Assembly: GCA_903960725.1 (NCBI GenBank)
Contig: CAJCBY010000128.1
Location: 1 to 6,597 of the forward strand
Length of the DNA: 6,597 nt
Direction of reading: 5' to 3'
Origin: an uncultured Cytophagaceae bacterium
Lineage (GTDB): Bacteria; Bacteroidota; Bacteroidia; Cytophagales; Spirosomataceae
In this document: piece by piece, positions 1 through 6,126 of the stretch
Position numbering within the stretch: the first letter of the stretch is position 1
Layout: every line of letters begins with the position of its first letter
The notes under the pieces: generated by a model
Databases searched by the model: none
Told to the model about the DNA's origin: nothing
The model's input: only the letters and a program-made list of their open reading frames with translations
Position numbers and translations under genes: made by a program

Positions 1-14
1 CAAATTTTTAGGCC

Positions 15-32
15 TTTTTTTTCGAAAAAAAA
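15..32. repeat. T8-CG-A8 perfect palindrome
   Basis: Eight T, then CG, then eight A form an 18-bp perfect palindrome, preceded by GGCC. As RNA it would give only a weak A-U hairpin. The GGCC followed by eight T could also be the right half of a terminator belonging to a gene left of the window, but its left half is not visible. The palindrome is seen directly; a function is not shown. Confidence 0.6.
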
Positions 33-47
33 CTGGATTTATTTTTG

Positions 48-63
48 GTTTCAAATTTGGAAC
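48..63. repeat. 16-bp imperfect palindrome over the dnaA -33 element
   Basis: GTTTCAAATTTGGAAC equals its own reverse complement at 14 of 16 positions; only one symmetric pair (T51/G60) fails. Its core, CAAATTTG (52-59), is a perfect palindrome and contains the TTTG (56-59) read here as the promoter -33 element. A dimeric repressor or activator site is a reasonable inference from this position. Chance occurrence in AT-rich DNA is possible. Confidence 0.45.
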
Positions 64-86
64 GACATCTTATTTTACTATTTTTG
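56..86 (+). promoter_or_regulatory. dnaA promoter, Bacteroidota type
   Basis: TTTG at 56-59 is separated by 19 bp from TATTTTTG at 79-86, which matches the Bacteroidota primary sigma factor consensus (TTTG or TTG at -33 and TAnnTTTG at -7). Transcription should begin near 91-94, giving a 5' leader of about 115-120 nt before the dnaA ATG. A second exact TATTTTTG at 40-47 has no suitable -33 element (T-tract only) and is a weaker candidate for a tandem start. Confidence 0.7.
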
Positions 87-96
87 TCTCCCCGCT

Positions 97-122
97 TAAG
101 AAAAAAACTAACGTTTTTCTTA
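97..122 (+). repeat. Hairpin at the start of the predicted dnaA leader
   Basis: TAAGAAAAA (97-105) is perfectly complementary to TTTTTCTTA (114-122), leaving an 8-nt loop. It lies just downstream of the predicted transcription start, so it would form a 5'-terminal stem-loop of the dnaA mRNA. The stem has a single G-C pair and is weak. TTAAGAA also recurs as a direct repeat at 96-102 and 124-130. Protection of the mRNA 5' end is one possible role, but only the inverted repeat is seen. Confidence 0.45.
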
Positions 123-159
123 GTTAAGAACCAGTAAAAACTTTTTTAATTATTCACTA

Positions 160-182
160 GGCAAATTCCTCAAAAATTTGCC
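160..182 (+). repeat. Hairpin in the dnaA 5' leader, 27 nt before the ATG
   Basis: GGCAAATT (160-167) is perfectly complementary to AATTTGCC (175-182) across a 7-nt spacer, and the outer end is closed by G-C pairs. No T-tract follows, so it is not an intrinsic terminator. It could act as a leader stem-loop affecting dnaA translation or mRNA stability, or as a DNA operator with CAAATT half-sites like those of the palindrome at 48-63. Confidence 0.5.
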
Positions 183-209
183 CTGAGAAGTGTTCGACCA
201 ATATAATTG

Positions 210-1640
210 ATGCAAATCGAAGTAAGAGATTTATGGAACCAGTGCTTGAATATCATCAAAAATGATATTTCAGAACAGAGTTTCGCTACTTGGTTTGCTC
301 CAATTGTCCCCCTTAAATTTCAAAACAACACGTTAACCATACAGGTCCCTTCACAGTTCTTCTATGAATGGCTTGAAGAGAAGCACGTTTCGGATTTAAG
401 AAAAGCAATCGACCAAACCATTGGTCGTCAAGGAATGTTAGAGTATTCTATCGTTATCGACAAGGGTGATCGAAAAAATCCTCCGATTACATTTAACCTA
501 CCTCCGACAAATCAAGGTCAAAATACAGCAGATCAAGGGCGTAATTTCCCGAACCCTGCTAAGAGTCCATTTGAACTTAAAAACCTAGACTCTTTAGAAT
601 TAGATTCTTATTTAATTCCAAAATATACTTTTGATAAATTTATCGAAGGGGATTGTAATCGCTTAGGTCGCGCTGCGGGTATGGCGGTTGCAAATAAGCC
701 TGGTTTAACAGCCTTTAACCCATTGATGATTTATGGAGGAGTTGGCTTAGGTAAGACTCACTTAATTCAGGCGATTGGTAACCAAATTAAAGATTCGTTC
801 CCAGACAAGTTTGTTTTATACGTTTCCACTGAGAAATTCACCAACCAGTTTGTAAATGCCATTCGTAATAATTCCATCGAGGGTTTCACGAATTTCTATT
901 TACAGGTAGATGTATTGATTATTGATGACGTTCAATTCCTATCTGGTAAAGAAAAAACACAGGAAACATTCTTTAATATATTCAATCACTTACACCAATC
1001 AGGTAAGCAAATTATCCTTTCTTCCGACCGGGCTCCAAGGGACTTAGCTGGAATGGAAGATCGTCTCTTATCCCGCTTTAAGTGGGGATTAACTGCCGAT
1101 CTGCAACAACCGGATTTTGAAACGAGAATTGCCATCATCCAAAAGAAATTGCAAGAAGATGGAATTCAAATAGATTTTGAGGTATTAGAATACTTAGCAC
1201 ATTCCATTCAAACAAACGTACGTGAATTAGAAGGCGTTATTATTTCTTTAATGGCTCAAGCCTCACTTACACGTAAAGAGATTGACTTAGAATTAGCAAA
1301 GTCTACTTTAAAGAGCATAGTTAACGAACAAGAAAAGGAATTAAGTGTAGAGAGCATCCTTGATGTGGTAACGAATCATTTCGATGTAGATCTTGAAACC
1401 TTACGAGGCAAGTGTCGCAAAAAGGAGAATGTATTCCCACGTCAAATTGCCATGTACATGTTAAAGGAATTAACTAATCTGCCTTTAAAGTCGATTGGTT
1501 ACCATTTTGGCGGAAGAGATCACAGCACGGTAATACATGCTGTACAATCTGTCTCTGAAGCGATGGAAATAGATCAAAATGTGGAAAAGACCATCAGGAA
1601 CCTGTTCACCCGATTTAATCTTAAAGGAGTTCAATCATAA
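210..1640 (+). CDS. dnaA: Chromosomal replication initiator protein DnaA
   Basis: DnaA binds DnaA boxes, forms an ATP-dependent filament at the origin, opens the duplex and helps load the replicative helicase. The 476-residue protein is complete and normal in length. Domain I spans about residues 1-85, with the usual ISEQSFATWF segment, and a polar linker of about 45 residues follows. The AAA+ domain has Walker A GGVGLGKT (176-183), Walker B LIIDD (236-240), sensor I LSSD (270-273), the arginine finger in RLLSRF (R289) and the sensor II arginine in NVRELEG (R338). Domain IV carries the DNA-binding signature GGRDHST (434-440). I chose ATG at 210 over the TTG one codon upstream because ATG is the usual start; the two differ by one residue. 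No clear Shine-Dalgarno sequence precedes it. Convergent recA follows across a shared terminator. Confidence 0.98.
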   Translation: MQIEVRDLWNQCLNIIKNDISEQSFATWFAPIVPLKFQNNTLTIQVPSQFFYEWLEEKHVSDLRKAIDQTIGRQGMLEYSIVIDKGDRKNPPITFNLPPTNQGQNTADQGRNFPNPAKSPFELKNLDSLELDSYLIPKYTFDKFIEGDCNRLGRAAGMAVANKPGLTAFNPLMIYGGVGLGKTHLIQAIGNQIKDSFPDKFVLYVSTEKFTNQFVNAIRNNSIEGFTNFYLQVDVLIIDDVQFLSGKEKTQETFFNIFNHLHQSGKQIILSSDRAPRDLAGMEDRLLSRFKWGLTADLQQPDFETRIAIIQKKLQEDGIQIDFEVLEYLAHSIQTNVRELEGVIISLMAQASLTRKEIDLELAKSTLKSIVNEQEKELSVESILDVVTNHFDVDLETLRGKCRKKENVFPRQIAMYMLKELTNLPLKSIGYHFGGRDHSTVIHAVQSVSEAMEIDQNVEKTIRNLFTRFNLKGVQS

Positions 1641-1673
1641 AAAAAGCGGCTAATCTACATTAACCGCTTTTTT
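1640..1673. terminator. Bidirectional intrinsic terminator between dnaA and recA
   Basis: AAAAAAGCGG (1640-1649) pairs with CCGCTTTTTT (1664-1673). After one C/A mismatch the stem continues as TAAT/ATTA around a 4-nt CTAC loop. A T-tract follows the stem when read from dnaA, and an equivalent T-tract (the A-run at 1639-1645) follows it when read from recA, so one hairpin can end both convergent transcripts. It begins inside the dnaA stop codon and ends 12 bp before the recA stop. Confidence 0.93.
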
Positions 1674-1685
1674 ATTGCCTTAGAA

Positions 1686-2750
1686 TTATTCTTTTTCCGC
1701 AACAGCGTCTTTATCGATCAGCGCACTGTCATCCACCTTCACTTTATCTTTAATCTTCGCTTCCAATTCGTCCATTAACTCAGGATTGTCTTTTATTAAG
1801 TCTTTCACCGCATCGCGACCTTGTCCTAAGCGATTTCCATTATAAGAGAACCAAGAACCCGATTTGTCGATTACTTCTAAATCAACACCTAAATCAAGAA
1901 TTTCACCCGCTTTAGAAATACCTTCACCATACATGATATCAAATTCAACTACTTTGAAAGGAGGTGCTAATTTATTTTTCACCACTTTCACACGCGTTCT
2001 ATTACCCGTGATTGAATCTGCGCTTTCCTTAATTTGACCTGCACGGCGAATATCTAAACGAACAGATGCATAAAATTTCAATGCATTACCACCTGTAGTC
2101 GTCTCAGGAGAACCGAACATTACCCCGATTTTATCACGTAACTGGTTAATAAAGACGCAGCAACAGCCAGTCTTATTTATGGTACCTGTTAGTTTACGCA
2201 AGGCTTGTGACATCAAACGAGCTTGAAGACCCATTTTAGAATCCCCCATTTCTCCTTCAATCTCCGCTTTAGGAACTAAAGCTGCTACCGAGTCAATGAC
2301 AATGATATCAATGGCACCGGAAGAGATTAAGTGTTCTGCAATCTCTAAAGCTTGTTCCCCATTATCTGGTTGTGAGATCAACAGATTTTCACAGTCAATG
2401 CCTAATTTCTCAGCATAAGAACGATCAAAAGCGTGCTCTGCATCAACAAAAGCGGCTAAACCACCTGCCTTTTGAGCTTCTGCAATCATATGTAAGGTTA
2501 AAGTCGTTTTACCAGACGATTCAGGTCCATAAATCTCAACCACACGTCCTCGAGGCACACCGCCGATTCCTAAGGCTAAGTCTAATCCTAATGAGCCTGT
2601 AGAGATAACAGGAACATCCATCACTTTACTGTCTGATAATCGCATTACGGTACCTTTTCCGTAAGCTTTATCTAATTTCTCTAACGTAGTTTGTAAAGCT
2701 TTTAACTTTTCAGCCGCTAGGCCTTGCGCATCACTAGCTTGTTTCGCCAT
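1686..2750 (-). CDS. recA: Recombinase RecA
   Basis: RecA forms ATP-dependent filaments on single-stranded DNA and catalyses homologous pairing and strand exchange in recombinational repair; in many bacteria it also triggers cleavage of SOS repressors. The 354-residue protein is full length. Visible landmarks are Walker [10 protein letters not shown] (75-83), the catalytic glutamate in FVDAEHAF (E105), Walker B ending in IVIDSVAAL (D153), loop L1 around [16 protein letters not shown] (165-180), and loop L2 with the signature [18 protein letters not shown] (216-233). The C-terminal tail is short and charged ([15 protein letters not shown]). A run of three cysteines (196-198) precedes the conserved FINQLR strand. 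The ATG at 2750 gives a normal N-terminus and has an A-rich leader without a Shine-Dalgarno sequence. No recognisable LexA-type operator was found upstream, so SOS control cannot be claimed. Confidence 0.98.
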   Translation of the reverse strand: MAKQASDAQGLAAEKLKALQTTLEKLDKAYGKGTVMRLSDSKVMDVPVISTGSLGLDLALGIGGVPRGRVVEIYGPESSGKTTLTLHMIAEAQKAGGLAAFVDAEHAFDRSYAEKLGIDCENLLISQPDNGEQALEIAEHLISSGAIDIIVIDSVAALVPKAEIEGEMGDSKMGLQARLMSQALRKLTGTINKTGCCCVFINQLRDKIGVMFGSPETTTGGNALKFYASVRLDIRRAGQIKESADSITGNRTRVKVVKNKLAPPFKVVEFDIMYGEGISKAGEILDLGVDLEVIDKSGSWFSYNGNRLGQGRDAVKDLIKDNPELMDELEAKIKDKVKVDDSALIDKDAVAEKE

Positions 2751-2774
2751 TTTCGTTTTTTATCTAAAAATTTA

Positions 2775-2835
2775 AGGGGCAATCGACTATATTTGTTTTA
2801 TCGTTTGGCCTATACAAAAATAGAAAATTGCCTCT
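2775..2835. repeat. Inverted repeat flanking both candidate -7 elements
   Basis: AGGGGCAAT at 2775-2783 is matched on the other strand by AGAGGCAAT (plus-strand ATTGCCTCT, 2827-2835), 8 of 9 identical, with 43 bp between the arms. The arms bracket the two opposed -7 elements of this intergenic region. A shared regulator could bind both arms, but two short near-matches can also arise by chance. Confidence 0.3.
2788..2795 (+). promoter_or_regulatory. Candidate -7 element for the DUF3108 gene
   Basis: TATATTTG exactly matches the TAnnTTTG -7 consensus on the plus strand, 81 bp before the DUF3108 ATG. No TTG or TTTG lies at a proper distance upstream, so the -33 element is missing or degenerate. 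If it is used, its transcript would start near 2802 and run across the recA promoter on the other strand. Confidence 0.35.
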
Positions 2836-2850
2836 AATTTTTTATACAAA
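2815..2850 (-). promoter_or_regulatory. Candidate recA promoter
   Basis: Read on the minus strand, TTTG (plus-strand CAAA, 2847-2850) is followed 24 bp later by TATTTTTG (plus-strand 2815-2822), an exact TAnnTTTG match. The spacer is longer than the usual 19 or so, so the -33 assignment is weaker than the -7. Transcription would start near 2808, giving a leader of about 57 nt before the recA ATG. Confidence 0.5.
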
Positions 2851-2868
2851 CAATTGATAATAAATTGT
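2850..2868. repeat. ACAATT-N7-AATTGT inverted repeat
   Basis: ACAATT (2850-2855) and AATTGT (2863-2868) form a perfect 6-bp inverted repeat with a 7-bp spacer. It touches the candidate recA -33 element and lies just before the DUF3108 start codon. It could be an operator or a weak RNA stem over the DUF3108 start region. All arms are AT-rich, so confidence is low. Confidence 0.25.
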
Positions 2869-2876
2869 GCTTTGGC

Positions 2877-3668
2877 ATGAAAAATCAGACACTTGTTATT
2901 TTTCTATTCTTATGCTCTTTTTTGAGCCTTTACGGGCAAGAAAATAATGCATTGATCGCGGGAGAAAATTTAAAATACCGAATACATTTAGGATTCATTA
3001 ATGCTGCGGAAGCGACCATTAAAAGTAGTGCTAACACTAGTAATTGGGGCGATAAAAAAGTACGAAAGGTTGAAATAGAGGGTAAAACGACAGGGGTCCT
3101 TGAATTATTTAGCCCATTACGTGACTATTGGTCAGCAAACATTGATACCGAAACGCTACTACCCATCAAAACCGAAATGCGCAAACGTGAGGGGCGCTAC
3201 CGAAAAGAGGAAACGGTACTGTATCAAATGGATAAAGGTTTTGCCCGAATTACGTCCCCTCAAAATAAACCAGTGACAAGCACGATGGCGGGACCGAAAG
3301 ATCTTTTGGACCTTATTTCTGCCTATTATTTCTTACGAAATAAACCTGTATCAGATAAAAAACCAGGATCTCGCTGGTCTGCCCAAGTATTAGTGGATAG
3401 CAAGATTTACGAATTAGTATTAGTGGTCAAAGCGAAAGAAACGATCGAAACAGAGGCAGGGAAAAAAGCAAGCATAAAAACAAACATACTTTTACCTAAA
3501 AATAACTTGTTTAAGGAAGAAGATGCTATTCGACTTTGGATCAGTGACGATGATTACCAAGTTCCATTAAAAGTACAAGTCAATTTGAAAATCGGTTTTC
3601 TAACTATTGATTTGGTAGATTACACCATCGCAGGAAAGAAAATTTACTTTCCTAAAGCCTCTTTGTAG
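2877..3668 (+). CDS. Secreted DUF3108 domain protein
   Basis: The product is a 263-residue exported protein of unknown function. An N-terminal signal peptide is evident: MK, a hydrophobic stretch TLVIFLFLCSFLSLYG, then a probable signal peptidase I site before QEN at about residue 21. No lipobox is seen. The body matches DUF3108 as I recall it. The opening strand is GENLKYRIHLGFINAAEATI (29-48), a mid-region reads GPKDLLDLISAYYFLRN (139-155), and the end has LWISDDDYQVPLKVQV followed by FLTIDLVDY (220-249). Family members are predicted periplasmic or outer-membrane-facing beta-rich proteins. ATG at 2877 is preferred over the in-frame TTG at 2865 because it gives a textbook signal peptide. The gene is divergent from recA, and its last 25 bp overlap the photolyase gene on the other strand. 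Confidence 0.85.
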   Translation: MKNQTLVIFLFLCSFLSLYGQENNALIAGENLKYRIHLGFINAAEATIKSSANTSNWGDKKVRKVEIEGKTTGVLELFSPLRDYWSANIDTETLLPIKTEMRKREGRYRKEETVLYQMDKGFARITSPQNKPVTSTMAGPKDLLDLISAYYFLRNKPVSDKKPGSRWSAQVLVDSKIYELVLVVKAKETIETEAGKKASIKTNILLPKNNLFKEEDAIRLWISDDDYQVPLKVQVNLKIGFLTIDLVDYTIAGKKIYFPKASL

Positions 3669-4933
3669 GCGGCTAACACTCTCCCACGAGCAAATTCATG
3701 GTTTACAATGGGTGCAGGATAAGTCAATTCTTGCAATTCAGGAACCCATTTTTTGATGTAGGCCAAAGATTGATCAAACTTCTGTGTCTGCAAAGTCGGA
3801 TTGAAAACTCTAAAATATGGAGCTGCATCACAACCAGAACCCGCAGCCCATTGCCATCCGCCATTATTTGCAGCAAAATCAAAGTCTAACAATTTCTCTG
3901 TAAAATAAGCTTCACCCCACCGCCAATCAATCAATAAATGCTTCACTAAAAAGCTTGCCACAATCATCCGAACCCGATTGTGCATAAAACCTGTTGTATT
4001 CAGTTCTCGCATGCCAGCATCAACGATTGGATATCCGGTTTTACCCTCGCACCAAGCCTTGAATTCCACCTCGTTATTACGCCATTTCATCCGATCGTAT
4101 TCCTTTCTAAATGAATGCCCCTCTCCTATGTGCGGAAAATGATACACTATATTGAAGTAAAAGTCACGCCAAATCAATTCATTCAACCATACTTCAGATT
4201 TACCTACTGCCTGGCGAACTAGAGATCGAATGGAAATTGTACCAAATCGTAAATGCACCGAGAGTCTCGAAGTACCTGGTTTGGCAGGAAAATCACGGTC
4301 CTGAGCGTAGGCTTTGATTAATTCATCTTGGACTATTGCCTGAGGAAAAGCTAAGCCCGAAGGCTGGAAACCGATATCCGGTAAAGAAGGAATGCTAAAA
4401 GTATCAGCTACATAATTTTTCAGCGCCTGAGAGGCAAAATTAGGCAACACCATCTCAGATAATATAGCCTTCCATTTACGAGAATAAGGCGTAAAAACGG
4501 TGTAGGGTGTACCAGCTCCGGATAAAACCTCGTCTTTCTCAAAAACGACTTGATCCTTATATGTTGAAAAAACGCACCCCTTTTCCTGGGCCAGTGCATT
4601 AACAGCTGCATCACGCTCCTGGCCGTAGCGCTCATAATCGTGGTTTGTATAAATTCGAACCACATCCCATTGCGTCAAAAGCTCTTTAAAGACGGCTAGG
4701 GGATTACCTTGTTTAACACAGAGATGACCACCTATGGCCTCATTAAGGCGTGTGATCGATTGATGAATAAACTCTACCCGCCCATCGTTTTTCGAAGGAA
4801 GGCGATCTAAGATGTTCGTATCAAAAATAAAGAGAGGAAGCACGGGTTCTTCAGCGGACAAAGCTTGGAATAATCCATGATTGTCTTCTATTCTTAAATC
4901 GCGCCTAAACCAAAATATGGAAACTTTTTTCAT
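3644..4933 (-). CDS. phr: Class I deoxyribodipyrimidine photolyase (CPD photolyase)
   Basis: This flavoenzyme uses blue or near-UV light and FADH- to split cyclobutane pyrimidine dimers in DNA. The 429-residue protein starts with the antenna-domain signature WFRRDLRIEDN (8-18). The FAD domain includes GTSRLSVHLRFGTIS (220-234), WLNELIWRDFY (249-259), GKTGYPIVDAGMREL (297-311) and NNGGWQWAAGSGCDAAPYF (356-374). By motif alignment with E. coli PhrB, the electron-transfer tryptophan triad is intact (W284, W337, W360 for W306, W359, W382). E252 and W255 match the substrate-binding E274 and W277, and N356 matches N378. It is somewhat shorter than the 472-residue E. coli enzyme. These residues favour a DNA-repair enzyme over a signalling cryptochrome. 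The antenna pigment cannot be told from sequence alone. No convincing promoter is visible before the ATG. Confidence 0.95.
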   Translation of the reverse strand: MKKVSIFWFRRDLRIEDNHGLFQALSAEEPVLPLFIFDTNILDRLPSKNDGRVEFIHQSITRLNEAIGGHLCVKQGNPLAVFKELLTQWDVVRIYTNHDYERYGQERDAAVNALAQEKGCVFSTYKDQVVFEKDEVLSGAGTPYTVFTPYSRKWKAILSEMVLPNFASQALKNYVADTFSIPSLPDIGFQPSGLAFPQAIVQDELIKAYAQDRDFPAKPGTSRLSVHLRFGTISIRSLVRQAVGKSEVWLNELIWRDFYFNIVYHFPHIGEGHSFRKEYDRMKWRNNEVEFKAWCEGKTGYPIVDAGMRELNTTGFMHNRVRMIVASFLVKHLLIDWRWGEAYFTEKLLDFDFAANNGGWQWAAGSGCDAAPYFRVFNPTLQTQKFDQSLAYIKKWVPELQELTYPAPIVNHEFARGRVLAAYKEALGK

Positions 4934-4992
4934 CCTCTATGTATCTTAAAGGGGTAAACTACACAGATTCTAGATTGTTTCAAAAATTTACC

Positions 4993-5024
4993 TTGACAAG
5001 CCCCCCTTCAATATGGTATATTTG
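4993..5024 (+). promoter_or_regulatory. queA-ispD promoter
   Basis: TTGACA (4993-4998) is followed after 18 bp by TATATTTG (5017-5024), an exact TAnnTTTG -7 element with a good TTG-type -33. Transcription should begin near 5029-5031, giving a short leader of about 24 nt before the queA ATG. Because ispD follows queA by 20 bp with no terminator, this promoter probably serves both genes. Confidence 0.75.
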
Positions 5025-5053
5025 TAGATTATAAAAATTCAAACCCGCTGAGA

Positions 5054-6106
5054 ATGAAATTATCTGAATTCAGATTTGATTTACCCCAAAACCTAATTGC
5101 CCTTAACCCAACAGAAAATCGCGAAGATGCGCGTATGATGGTGGTTAATCGCAAAAACAAAACGATTGAACATAAGAAATTCACTGATATCATTGACTAT
5201 TTTGGCGAAGGTGATGTCTTAGTGACAAACAATACCAAGGTTTTCCCTGCACGTTTATACGGCAATAAGGAGAAAACGGGAGCTCAAATCGAGGTCTTTT
5301 TATTAAGGGAGTTAAATAGAGAACACCGTCTTTGGGACGTATTAGTAGATCCAGCACGTAAAATTCGGGTGGGTAATAAATTGTATTTCGGTGATTCAGA
5401 CTTAGTGGCAGAGGTAATTGATAATACTACTTCACGTGGTCGTACGATTCGTTTCTTATATGATGGCGATCACGACGCTTTAATGCAAACCATCCATGAA
5501 TTAGGGGAAACACCACTTCCTGATGAAATTCGCTTAAAAAGAAAGGCAACTGATGATGATCGGGAGCGTTTTCAAACCATTTATGCAGAGCATGTAGGTG
5601 CTGTTGCAGCTCCTACTGCAGGTTTACACTTCTCGAAGATCATCATGAAGCGTATGGAATTAAACGGTGCTCAGTTTACTCCCATTACGTTGCACGTGGG
5701 TTTAGGTACTTTCCGTCAAGTAGATGTAGAGGATTTAACTAAACACAAAACAGATTCAGAGCACTTCATGATCAATGAGGCTACCTGCAATTATGTAAAT
5801 GAAGCAATTGACAATAAAAAACAAATACTTGCCGTAGGGACGACCGTGATGAAAGCGCTCGAATCATCCGTTTCGGCGAGTGGTCACTTAAAGCCTATCA
5901 ATAGTTGGACTGATAAATTTATCTTCCCGCCATACGAATTTAAGATACCTACTGCTTTATTAACGAATTTCCATCTTCCTGAATCCATTCTATTGATGAT
6001 GGCGTCGGCTTTTGGTGGACATGAATTGATCACAGAAGCCTATAAACAAGCGATTAAAGAAAAATACCGTTTCTTCTCGTATGGCGATGTGATGTTAATC
6101 ATCTAA
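5054..6106 (+). CDS. queA: S-adenosylmethionine:tRNA ribosyltransferase-isomerase QueA
   Basis: QueA transfers and isomerises the ribosyl part of S-adenosylmethionine onto 7-aminomethyl-7-deazaguanine (preQ1) at the wobble position of GUN-anticodon tRNAs, making epoxyqueuosine in the queuosine pathway. The 350-residue protein is complete and of usual length. Family motifs appear in order: [11 protein letters not shown] at the start, [14 protein letters not shown] (57-70), [18 protein letters not shown] (177-194), [12 protein letters not shown] (212-223), [12 protein letters not shown] (260-271), TNFHLPES (304-311) and [11 protein letters not shown] (339-349). The segment usually read as PLP-x-(Y/F)-I is PLPDEI here (154-159). 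The ATG at 5054 aligns with the conserved family start and sits just below a strong promoter; the leader has no Shine-Dalgarno sequence. Other queuosine genes are not in the window. Confidence 0.97.
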   Translation: MKLSEFRFDLPQNLIALNPTENREDARMMVVNRKNKTIEHKKFTDIIDYFGEGDVLVTNNTKVFPARLYGNKEKTGAQIEVFLLRELNREHRLWDVLVDPARKIRVGNKLYFGDSDLVAEVIDNTTSRGRTIRFLYDGDHDALMQTIHELGETPLPDEIRLKRKATDDDRERFQTIYAEHVGAVAAPTAGLHFSKIIMKRMELNGAQFTPITLHVGLGTFRQVDVEDLTKHKTDSEHFMINEATCNYVNEAIDNKKQILAVGTTVMKALESSVSASGHLKPINSWTDKFIFPPYEFKIPTALLTNFHLPESILLMMASAFGGHELITEAYKQAIKEKYRFFSYGDVMLII

Positions 6107-6126
6107 TTGAATTAATCGGGTTTGCT

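Larger units (their letters stand above)
1..209. other. AT-rich intergenic region upstream of dnaA
   Basis: No coding region is visible in this stretch. It is rich in A and T tracts and contains one well-formed Bacteroidota-type promoter, an 18-bp T8-CG-A8 palindrome, an imperfect palindrome over the promoter -33 element and two hairpin-forming inverted repeats, each listed separately. The hexamer CAAATT or its complement occurs around 1, 52-59, 162 and 175. I see no cluster of DnaA boxes; only one weak match, TTATTCACT at 150-158, resembles TTATNCACA. Calling this the chromosomal origin would therefore be unsupported, although a region next to dnaA is a natural place to look. Confidence 0.75.

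Noticed and set aside
150..158. TTATTCACT as a DnaA box and the region as oriC
   Set aside because: It has a mismatch to TTATNCACA and stands alone; no other box or cluster was seen on either strand of the upstream region.
2372..2602. 76-codon open frame on the plus strand
   Set aside because: It lies entirely inside recA on the opposite strand, has no recognisable motif, and recA is certain there.
2751..2876. LexA-type SOS operator for recA
   Set aside because: No CTG-N10-CAG or GAAC-N4-GTTC type dyad is visible; the inverted repeats present do not resemble known LexA boxes.
3698..3889. 63-codon open frame on the plus strand
   Set aside because: It is antisense to the conserved C-terminal FAD domain of the photolyase and shows no independent protein features.
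4420..4665. 81-codon open frame on the minus strand
   Set aside because: It is an alternative frame within the photolyase gene; the photolyase frame matches known motifs throughout.
4954..4983. Possible photolyase promoter on the minus strand (TTG, 19 bp, TAGTTTAC)
   Set aside because: The -33 TTG and the spacing fit, but the -7 lacks the final TG of TAnnTTTG, so the match is too weak to annotate.
5001..5006. Run of six C inside the queA promoter spacer as a regulatory element
   Set aside because: It is a short homopolymer within the spacer, with no dyad or repeat to support a specific site.
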